This document shows positions 37,105 to 44,425 of a stretch of 64,000 nucleotides of DNA, one piece after another. Source of the stretch: JAFGPS01 sp964628465 (lineage in GTDB: Bacteria > Planctomycetota > Phycisphaerae > Sedimentisphaerales > Anaerobacaceae); assembly GCA_964628465.1 (NCBI GenBank), contig CAZVOA010000003.1:62001-126000 (forward strand). The letters run 5' to 3'. The translations under genes and the position numbers were made by a program. The notes under the pieces were generated by a model. It did not search any database, was not told the DNA's origin, and worked only from the letters and a program-made list of their open reading frames with translations. Numbering within the stretch: the stretch's first letter is position 1; the number at the start of each line of letters is the position of its first letter.

Positions 37105-37500
37105 TTAGCCGATTAATGAAGAAAGTTTTGCTTTTTGAAAAACGGCTTTTGCCTGGTCGATTGCTTTACCATAAATTTTATCAACCTCAACACCGATTTT
37201 TTCTCCGGCTGCCTGGTCGAATAAATTAGAGTGGCTTACGAACGGGCCATCAATAGCTTCAATAATATTGAGAATTGTGATATTCTGCGGTGTTTTAGCC
37301 AATGAAAAGCCGCCGTGAGGACCTCTCTTGCTGTGTAAGATATTAGCCTTTACCAGTTGCTGGAGCAGTTTTAAGAGGTACTCCAGTGGTATATCATATT
37401 TTCTGGCTATATCCTGTGATAAAATTATTTTTTTATCCTTATTTTCGGTAATATAACCGAGTGCCAGAATTGCATAACTTGTTGATCTGCTGATTCTCAT
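37105..37500 (-). CDS. Rrf2-family transcriptional regulator without cysteines
   Basis: The 131-residue protein has the Rrf2 winged helix: MRISRSTSYAILALGYITEN, then DIARKYDIPLEYLLKLLQQL and SKRGPHGGFSLAK, the last being the diagnostic wing. Rrf2 members such as IscR and NsrR sense Fe-S or NO through three cysteines; this protein has no cysteine at all, so it cannot bind a cluster that way. AAGGAG precedes the ATG. It may control its own operon with the MazG-like gene, or the divergent STAS gene. Confidence 0.9.
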   Translation of the reverse strand: MRISRSTSYAILALGYITENKDKKIILSQDIARKYDIPLEYLLKLLQQLVKANILHSKRGPHGGFSLAKTPQNITILNIIEAIDGPFVSHSNLFDQAAGEKIGVEVDKIYGKAIDQAKAVFQKAKLSSLIG

Positions 37501-37774
37501 TTTTTTAACTCCTTCTGAAAAATTAGCATTATTAAAATATTCATATAATTTCTATAATTGTCTAATTATCGCTGATTTATGTTCATAATTTCAAGAATAA
37601 ATCGTCAAGAAATGTAGAAAATTTGTAAATAATGAAAATTTTATTATATATTTAAGACTTTTTCAGGTTAATTTACGTAAAGTATGATAATTAACAATAG
37701 TAAAAAACTTGACATTATACATGTTGTGATATAGGATTTCGCAGAAGTTTTATATTCTTTTATGGGAGATAACT

Positions 37775-38134
37775 ATGGCTGATATTAAGCCAAGAATAAG
37801 TGTTGAATATGCGTCGAAAGCAGTGATAGTAAGCTTTACAGATGAAAAAATTCTGGAAGATAAGGATATTAACGCCTTGCAGGAATCCGTAATGTCTGTT
37901 ATTGAACAGTCCCAAAAGATTAATCTTATATTGGATTTCAGAAACGTAAAATATTTATCTTCCGCGGTTTTAGGACTATTAATCAGGATTAGCAAAAGGA
38001 TTTATGAACTGGAAGGGCATCTCAGATTGTGCAACATAAATCCCAAGATATACGAAATATTTAAGATTACACGTTTAACCAAAACATTCGATATTTATAA
38101 AGACATAGAAAGCGCAACGGAAGAATTACCTTAG
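37775..38134 (+). CDS. STAS-domain anti-sigma factor antagonist
   Basis: The 119-residue protein is a single STAS domain. The region LDFRNVKYLSSAVLGLLIRI aligns with the phosphorylation loop of SpoIIAA/RsbV, placing the regulatory serine at about 62 or 63. In partner switching the unphosphorylated form binds the kinase and frees its sigma factor or other target. The next gene, 45 bases later, encodes the matching kinase-type protein. GGGAGA precedes the ATG. A possible promoter (TTGACA at 37709, TATAGG at 37730, short spacer) lies upstream. Confidence 0.88.
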   Translation: MADIKPRISVEYASKAVIVSFTDEKILEDKDINALQESVMSVIEQSQKINLILDFRNVKYLSSAVLGLLIRISKRIYELEGHLRLCNINPKIYEIFKITRLTKTFDIYKDIESATEELP

Positions 38135-38179
38135 CTAATTCTTAATCTAATTAAAGTTTTCGCCGGTAATTTCCGTTAT

Positions 38180-38653
38180 ATGTTTATTATGACGTCAGAA
38201 ACACCAACGAATTACTCGATGATAGTAGAGAGTAAGCCGTCAGAGGTCGTTAGAGTGTGCGAAGAAGTTATGGCCAAACTTAAAGAAAACGGGTTTGGCA
38301 AAGATGATTTATTTGCCGTACATTTAACGCTTGAGGAGGCTTTTCTTAATGCCGTTAAACATGGCAACAAATGCGATCCCTCTAAAAAAGTCATAGTCGA
38401 ATATTCGGTTAATAAGGAAAAACTTGAGATTACTATTACAGATCAGGGACCGGGTTTTAAGCCCGATAATGTTGATGACCCGAGATTTGGTGAGGCTCTT
38501 TTCAGGCCCGGCGGCAGGGGGCTGCTCCTTATGAATTCCTATATGGATATGGTGAAATACAACGAGCAGGGTAATAGTGTACATATGGTCAGGTATAAAG
38601 AGAAGCCTCTGCATCACAAGGAGTCTATGGACCTGGCCGAAGACAAGGATTGA
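38180..38653 (+). CDS. RsbW/SpoIIAB-type anti-sigma serine kinase (HATPase_c_2)
   Basis: The 157-residue GHKL ATPase has the N-box LTLEEAFLNAVKHGNKC, the G1 box TDQGPGFKPDNV and the G2 box GGRGLLLMNSYMD. Such proteins phosphorylate a STAS partner and bind a sigma factor or other effector. The STAS gene directly upstream is the likely partner. The start could be the ATG at 38180 or at 38189; neither has a clear ribosome-binding site. No PP2C phosphatase or sigma gene is adjacent, so the rest of the pathway is elsewhere. Confidence 0.88.
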   Translation: MFIMTSETPTNYSMIVESKPSEVVRVCEEVMAKLKENGFGKDDLFAVHLTLEEAFLNAVKHGNKCDPSKKVIVEYSVNKEKLEITITDQGPGFKPDNVDDPRFGEALFRPGGRGLLLMNSYMDMVKYNEQGNSVHMVRYKEKPLHHKESMDLAEDKD

Positions 38654-38654
38654 T

Positions 38655-39374
38655 ATGGTAGAAAAGTGGTTGTTTAACGGATTTAATAAAACAGTAGTAT
38701 TTTCAACTCAAAAAGCAGTAATTATTCTGAAATTATTCATTTTTGCTATTTTAGCTTTTGGATTTCTGTTAACTGGCTGCCAATCCGCGCCGGAGCCAAT
38801 GCCGAGAGTAGATAGAGGCGGTGCTTCAAAGATTAATCTTCCACAGGAAGTAGATGTCTGGAAAATAACTCATCCAATTGAGCCGGCTTCTGATGCACCC
38901 TCGAGTTGGTACCCGCCAAAAGCCGTGGAAAAGCCGTGGGCTGCTATTATCATACACCATTCCGCCACTGATACTGGAAATATGGCAAAATTCCATAAAT
39001 CTCATATCGAAGAACATGGATGGGATGGTATCGGCTACGATTTTGTTATCGGCAACGGAACAGACAGCGGCGACGGTGAAATTGAGGTAACATACCGTTG
39101 GACACAGCAAAAAACAGGCGCACATTGTAAAACGCCCGATAACTGGGCGAATGAAGACGGCATAGGAATTTGCCTGGTGGGCAATTTTAATAATAAAAAA
39201 CCATCAAAACGCCAAATGGATGCGCTTGTAAAACTTACTGACTTCCTACAAAAAAGGTATAGAATCCCACAAAGTCGAATCACTGGCCACGGAGACACAC
39301 CCGGAGCTCATGTTACCGACTGCCCAGGGAATCTATTTCCAATGCCTCAGTTCAAATCCTCGCTGAATTTCTAA
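38655..39374 (+). CDS. N-acetylmuramoyl-L-alanine amidase/PGRP-type lipoprotein
   Basis: The start at 38655 is chosen because it gives a proper lipoprotein signal (FAILAFGFLLTGCQSAP) and lies one base after the kinase stop; the longer frame from 38577 lies inside the kinase gene. The 239-residue protein has an amidase_2 (PGRP) domain with zinc ligands in IIIHHSATDTGN, GAHCK and VTDCPGNLFP, and GITGHGDTPGAH-type sequence before the last. It would cut the bond between muramic acid and the stem peptide, outside the cell membrane. Coupling to the STAS/kinase genes suggests peptidoglycan turnover as a linked output. Confidence 0.88.
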   Translation: MVEKWLFNGFNKTVVFSTQKAVIILKLFIFAILAFGFLLTGCQSAPEPMPRVDRGGASKINLPQEVDVWKITHPIEPASDAPSSWYPPKAVEKPWAAIIIHHSATDTGNMAKFHKSHIEEHGWDGIGYDFVIGNGTDSGDGEIEVTYRWTQQKTGAHCKTPDNWANEDGIGICLVGNFNNKKPSKRQMDALVKLTDFLQKRYRIPQSRITGHGDTPGAHVTDCPGNLFPMPQFKSSLNF

Positions 39375-39577
39375 AAAATCTACACATGTTAATATGGGTA
39401 GTATATAGAATGGTCTTATTGTAATTCCAGGCCGAGTTAGATTTTTCACAAAAGTTGATTGCAATTGCTTCAGACCTATAGTAAAATACATGGCTATTTA
39501 TTTTGTAGGTTATTTTAGTAAATATAATAATTTTTTATAATATGTTAGATTCACATAGAAAGTGAAAGGAAATATTC

Positions 39578-39709
39578 ATGGGAAGACGCAGAGACAGGCT
39601 TGACGGCAGAATTGCAAAACAGGTTGAAACACGAAGAAAAAACACCTCACGCAAAATTAAAGAGCGAGCCAGAAAAGCCGCCAAAGCCGCCGCCGCACAA
39701 AATAGCTGA
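39578..39709 (+). CDS. Small basic protein, 43 residues
   Basis: A 43-codon frame starts at an ATG seven bases after GAAAGGA. The product begins MGRRRDRLDGRIAKQVETRR and ends in an Ala/Lys run (ERARKAAKAAAAQ). About a third of its residues are Lys or Arg. Such composition suits binding to nucleic acid or the ribosome, but I do not recognise a family. It lies in a 500-base stretch otherwise free of genes and followed by a perfect hairpin. The overlapping 73-codon frame at 39600 lacks a ribosome-binding site and is a shadow. Confidence 0.65.
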   Translation: MGRRRDRLDGRIAKQVETRRKNTSRKIKERARKAAKAAAAQNS

Positions 39710-39761
39710 TTATAATACTAAGAATAGTAATTGTATTAGTCAGATATCAAATCTAAAACAA

Positions 39762-39793
39762 ATGGAATCCAGCTTTTTATCACTGGATTCCAT
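39762..39793. terminator. Perfect 11-base-pair hairpin between converging genes
   Basis: ATGGAATCCAG pairs perfectly with CTGGATTCCAT around a 10-base loop. On the minus strand it is followed by TTGTTTTAGATTT, so it is a plausible terminator for the C10 protease gene ending at 39874. On the plus strand no T-run follows, but it could protect the 3' end of the 43-residue gene's transcript. Confidence 0.65.
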
Positions 39794-39873
39794 ATCATAT
39801 GTACTGAACATCTCTGGATAGTTTTATTATATAGTATTTATTTCATTATCTATTTCTACAATAGAAAATAAGA

Positions 39874-42800
39874 TCAAGGCTCAATAACACCACGCACACC
39901 CGGCGTAAACGAAAACTGAACTCGGTCAGGATTATTAAAATACACCCGTTTAACAACAGTCTCAGCAGGAGAAAGTTTTCCATCATCCAATAGACTCGTC
40001 AAATCAAAATACGGCTTACCATCCGATGTCGTCCCATCTTTACCAGCGATTGTAACTGCCGGATTATCAATATCTTCTATCACTAACCACACAGGTGCGT
40101 TGATCTCTAATAGAGCGGTTACAGATATTTCTGTGCTGAATAGCCCTGTGCGACGGTCGTAACTTACCGAATCTGTCGAAACATGGGCATACTTGGTTAC
40201 CAACTCTATTGGTGTCAAAACAATTGATATTGATTTGGCACCACCATCGGATGATTCAACAATAATTGAGCCGGTGCCTTTGCCTGCAAAGTCTGCCGGG
40301 ACAGGAATATAAACGTTGACAACTTGTTCCCCGCCTTGTTCTATATCAAAGTTGCTCATGTCAAATGTAATTGTTGATCCATTGATTGTACTGTTTGGAC
40401 TTGTAATATCAGTGCAATACATTGTGACTCCATGTAATGTCTGCTCACCACCTTTCTCTTTCACAACAAAGGAAAGACAATTTGTTGCACCTGGTTCAAC
40501 ACCGGTATCTATTAAATCTGGTTCTACCCCCAACACCGGCAAAACTTGCAATGGCTCGTAGATAATTGTAAGTGCTCCTTCCATCGATGTTGCAGTAGCA
40601 TTTGTTGCCATTACAACATTTTGCACAATATCGCCTTCATAACTGTTACTGGTAACAACCTCATCATCTTCAAGTCCCTCGACCGTCAAATGAAATGGTC
40701 CGGAACTCGTGCCTACAACTTCAATCCTATAGCTGCCAGCCGTAACAGAAGACAATTTAATTATCTGTCGCAATCCTTCAGCGGGAGTATTACCAGCATA
40801 AGGTACTTCGTCATCGTTAGGATCCAGAATTACAAAATCAGAACCTGGAATATTTTCTTCAAGTGTATTTGTTATGTAGTTGAAACCGGTATGCCTGCCC
40901 TGCGGATCATACATGTGTAAATCTGCATGCGACTCAAGAGTCGCCCACATACCGAAATTGCCGCTCGGAGGAAGTGTTCTCCCCTGCAAAGCCATTATTG
41001 CCCAGCATGTGCTCATTGCTGACCCTATCTCGCCGTTTGCAGGCATTCCTGTATCAGGCCAATTACCAGTCTCATATTGTTCATCCATCAATTTTTGTGA
41101 AAGTTCGGCAAACCAGTCATGTGAACCAAGCATTGTCTTGTGGGTCATCGTGAGCGCCTTGGATAAGGTGACTTTGTAGTAATACTCAGACCACCAACCC
41201 CAACCGTCGTTGTTGGTCAAACTATAGTGGTTTGTCAACCACTGAATACCACCCAATGTTTCAGCACCGGCACCTCGGCCACACAGAGCATAGCTCCAGA
41301 CTGATGCAGCGGTCATGGTATGAATTGAGGCGCCACCCCCAGGTATATAATAACTTCCACCGTCAGTATTCCGGCATCGAGCGAGGAAATAGTTGGCACA
41401 CTTATCGTATGTAGTGCCCCCGTCAAGCCCAAGCTCTTTGTCTGCTGCTTTCAAGCCCATTAATGCCCATTGGGTATTTGATAGGTCAGGTCTGGTATTA
41501 TTGCCATAACCCCAGCCGCCATAGTAACTGTTACTTGTGTTGATACTTGCATAGTAGGAGCTTTCGTCCCATTGAGAGTTTAATATCCATGTTCGCATCT
41601 TTGTCAGTTCATCTTGATAACTGGTGTTGTGCGTCGCCGCAAGAGGCAGTATAGCTATTGACGTGTAATATGTATAACGCTCAGACACATTATGAACGCT
41701 TCCATTTGAATTTATTCTCGACAAAACATAATTAATCCCTTTTGAGACAATCGGATCACTTTCGTCGTAGCCCCAATTCAACATCGTAAGAACTGCAAAA
41801 GATGTAACCGACGGATCATTGTACCAAGAGCCGTTAGAAGCCTGACACCCTCGTAGCCATGCTATACCTTTAGGAATAGGACCTGGCGAAATGTCAAGGA
41901 CACCATTATGCACAACATCGTAGTCGCTTGGCATTCCTGCAGGAAGAAAATACCAGCCATCTGTTGAGAAAATACCTCCTCCCCAACCATAATTCAAATG
42001 ATACTCACCTGTATCCTTGAAACCATCAGCTACAAGCGAGTGACATTTGTTCGGATTGGCTTTTTCATAAATAACTAATTGAGCGGGCTGACCGTCTTTC
42101 ATGTTTTGCATGAGCGTTGGGTAAAAATCGGTATTGCTTGCTGATTTCTCGATGGCGGTAGAATATCCAAATTTCTTCCGATAAGCTTCAGCAGAGGGCC
42201 AAGCTCCCGAGCTAGGTAGGAATATCCACCAACCATCATCTTTGTAATCCATTTTTACAGATATTCCACATGCAAAACATAAAGCTGCGCTCTCATCTTC
42301 ATCACCAGCATAAGTCATATTTTTTAGCTTTTCATTTAGTTGTGTAAAGTCAGGAAAATCACGAGTGCTTGCATGTTCATCAATTTTGATTTTAAGTGTT
42401 TCTGTTTCGTAACGGTCATCATTATATGTGAAGCTAACTGTGTTAGGATATTGCCAATAATTTATAATTTGTGCCATGGCTGTAGCAGTACATCCAACAG
42501 ATGCTCTTGTCATACATCCACCAACTATCGGCCATTCTGCTATACAAGGACAGTATTTATTATATGGACTACCTTGATCCCACTGAGTTTTTACCCATGG
42601 GCCCCATGATGTAGATGTAGACAACTCAGACACGAAGGCATCATCTAAACTTAAATATTTTTCCCATAATGTATTATTGTTTGTTTTTACCTCCGAGGAT
42701 GTGATGGGAATTGCATCTATACGATTTTGCAAATCCCAAGTGACCATATGCAATAGTGGATCATTTGGATCATCTATAGGAAATGCTCCGTTAAAGGAAT

Positions 42801-43137
42801 AAGCAATCACGGGATGAATGTCTGTATCAGGCGAGATTACAATATAACCCTCTGGACTTAATTGCAAAATATAAGCAAGGGTAGAATCCAAATCCTCTGA
42901 AGTAAGGACCTGTATGTCGCGAACAAAGTGCTCATCAGCGTATGTGGAAGATTGAACAATTGGACCCGTTAAGTGTTTTGTAGTAGATTGTGTGCTTTCA
43001 ATATGTGTAAGACCTACTGAAATTGCTGAGGTTTTGTTTACGGGGATAGCAAATAGCGAAGGAGTAAGTACAAGTAAAAGAACGATTATAAAAGTAATAA
43101 TTATTAGTGCTGATTTAATTTTTCTCAAACTGTTCAT
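39874..43137 (-). CDS. C10-family cysteine protease fused to an alpha/alpha-toroid domain
   Basis: The 1087-residue exported protein has a signal region (residues 1-30). A streptopain-type propeptide (about 35-175) precedes a C10 catalytic domain with the nucleophile C216 in VGCTATAMAQIINYWQYP, H366 in KCHSLVADGF, and the LNYGWGG motif. Residues about 420-770 are repeats like squalene cyclase/prenyltransferase toroids (QWALMGLKAA, GWGYGNNTRPDLSNTQWAL). Then follows a PPC-like beta domain (about 780-880) and Ig-like strands to the end. C10 proteases are secreted papain-fold enzymes. The toroid may bind the substrate or a peptide. GGGAG precedes the ATG. It follows the PEP-CTERM-like gene by 154 bases. 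Confidence 0.87.
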   Translation of the reverse strand: MNSLRKIKSALIIITFIIVLLLVLTPSLFAIPVNKTSAISVGLTHIESTQSTTKHLTGPIVQSSTYADEHFVRDIQVLTSEDLDSTLAYILQLSPEGYIVISPDTDIHPVIAYSFNGAFPIDDPNDPLLHMVTWDLQNRIDAIPITSSEVKTNNNTLWEKYLSLDDAFVSELSTSTSWGPWVKTQWDQGSPYNKYCPCIAEWPIVGGCMTRASVGCTATAMAQIINYWQYPNTVSFTYNDDRYETETLKIKIDEHASTRDFPDFTQLNEKLKNMTYAGDEDESAALCFACGISVKMDYKDDGWWIFLPSSGAWPSAEAYRKKFGYSTAIEKSASNTDFYPTLMQNMKDGQPAQLVIYEKANPNKCHSLVADGFKDTGEYHLNYGWGGGIFSTDGWYFLPAGMPSDYDVVHNGVLDISPGPIPKGIAWLRGCQASNGSWYNDPSVTSFAVLTMLNWGYDESDPIVSKGINYVLSRINSNGSVHNVSERYTYYTSIAILPLAATHNTSYQDELTKMRTWILNSQWDESSYYASINTSNSYYGGWGYGNNTRPDLSNTQWALMGLKAADKELGLDGGTTYDKCANYFLARCRNTDGGSYYIPGGGASIHTMTAASVWSYALCGRGAGAETLGGIQWLTNHYSLTNNDGWGWWSEYYYKVTLSKALTMTHKTMLGSHDWFAELSQKLMDEQYETGNWPDTGMPANGEIGSAMSTCWAIMALQGRTLPPSGNFGMWATLESHADLHMYDPQGRHTGFNYITNTLEENIPGSDFVILDPNDDEVPYAGNTPAEGLRQIIKLSSVTAGSYRIEVVGTSSGPFHLTVEGLEDDEVVTSNSYEGDIVQNVVMATNATATSMEGALTIIYEPLQVLPVLGVEPDLIDTGVEPGATNCLSFVVKEKGGEQTLHGVTMYCTDITSPNSTINGSTITFDMSNFDIEQGGEQVVNVYIPVPADFAGKGTGSIIVESSDGGAKSISIVLTPIELVTKYAHVSTDSVSYDRRTGLFSTEISVTALLEINAPVWLVIEDIDNPAVTIAGKDGTTSDGKPYFDLTSLLDDGKLSPAETVVKRVYFNNPDRVQFSFTPGVRGVIEP

Positions 43138-43291
43138 GATCTCACTCCCTAAGAAATAAACTTTATTTTTAATGCATTTGTGGTATTATCTGTGAGTTCC
43201 ACACGCACATTTTCTTAAAAACACCTTTAAAATAAATCCTTTGTATTCATTTTTACTGATATAATAAAGTAGAAATCTCTGATAGTTACTT

Positions 43292-43927
43292 TTAGATATT
43301 TCTATTTCTGCGGTATTTGGCGATAAGGCCGACTCCAAAACTGGTCAGTAGCAGTGCTCCTGGAGCAGGTATTACAGAGACATTTACGTTATCTAATTGA
43401 ACAGTTGCCTGCAAGCCATCCATGCCGCTCCAGAGGTCGAAAGATAAAAGCACATTCTGCCCGGCTAATCCTGATACATCAAGCATTACGTTATTGCCTG
43501 CTGTTGTGGCAATGGTTAGTCGATTGCCGTGGTTATCGAAGCAATAGAACTCAGTTAATCCGGGATTGAAAATCAGGGGATCTAAGGTTGCCGCATCGAG
43601 TAACGAGGCTGTGAACGCATCCGGCCAACTATATGGGTCATAATCTCCACCTACAAGAGACGACATCAACACATCAAATGAAAGATATTGTGCTGAATTC
43701 GGAATAGTAAAATACTGGCTCATTGTGCTTGAGAGGCTAAGAGGGTCTTCCTGGAAAAGTGCGTGGCCGCCGCCGTCTGTGACTGTTCCATATTCAACAT
43801 TCCAACCTGTTAATCCCGCTGAAAAATCTCCATTTTGCAATGAAGGAGCCGAAAAGGCACTTAAACTTGACGATAATACAATTACTATGGCAATAACTGC
43901 TGATTTGAAAGAAACTAATCTTTTCAT
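43292..43927 (-). CDS. PEP-CTERM-like exosortase substrate
   Basis: The 211-residue protein has an N-terminal signal (residues 1-26), a carbohydrate-binding-like beta domain opening LQNGDFSAGLTGWNVEYGTV, and a C-terminal tail VIPAPGALLLTSFGVGLIAK then YRRNRNI. That tail has the PEP-CTERM layout: Pro-rich motif (here PAPGA), membrane helix, Arg-rich end. Exosortase would cleave it and attach the protein to a surface polymer. No exosortase gene lies in the window. AAGGAGGAG precedes the ATG. Confidence 0.85.
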   Translation of the reverse strand: MKRLVSFKSAVIAIVIVLSSSLSAFSAPSLQNGDFSAGLTGWNVEYGTVTDGGGHALFQEDPLSLSSTMSQYFTIPNSAQYLSFDVLMSSLVGGDYDPYSWPDAFTASLLDAATLDPLIFNPGLTEFYCFDNHGNRLTIATTAGNNVMLDVSGLAGQNVLLSFDLWSGMDGLQATVQLDNVNVSVIPAPGALLLTSFGVGLIAKYRRNRNI

Positions 43928-44425
43928 GATAGCACACTCCTCCTTAAAATTTTATTACCGATTAAACTTACATCCCTTTATATAATGTTTATCTTTACTG
44001 TGTTGTATTAATACACAAGCGGTATGCCTTTCAAGTAAAACCTCAATTTATCAACTTTTCATTCTTCAAATTATGGAGGTGAATTATAAATTGTCAAAAC
44101 AAAAATAGAAAATTCGGAACATAGTGTATTTAAATTAAAAAGAATATTCATGTAAGTATAGGTCATAAAATAAATTATGTAGTTCAAAAAATATTTTTAT
44201 TTTTTAATAAAATATGCTTAATAGTTGAAGTTTTCGATATGTGAAAAAGCGGTTTCAAAAATATAAAATATCAGTTAGAGTTATCTTCAATTTTCTAATG
44301 AACAACGGAAATATTAATTTAAAAAACATAAGTCTATACTTCTCAAGTCTTTATAATATGTAGATACTGAAATAATATATTGTTTTTGGTATTGTTGAAA
44401 TAATGCAGATTTTTATTTGTCATCT
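43928..44425. other. 498-base noncoding gap with an 18-base palindrome
   Basis: The gap is the upstream region of the PEP-CTERM-like gene and the 3' end of the sigma-factor gene. TGTTGTATTAATACACAA at 44001-44018 is an imperfect palindrome (7 of 9 positions) that could be a regulator site. No RNA gene or further coding frame was found in the rest, which is very AT-rich. Confidence 0.45.

Noticed and set aside
39600..39821. 73-codon frame over the small basic protein gene
   Set aside because: It lacks a ribosome-binding site; the alternative frame at 39578 has one and a more protein-like composition.
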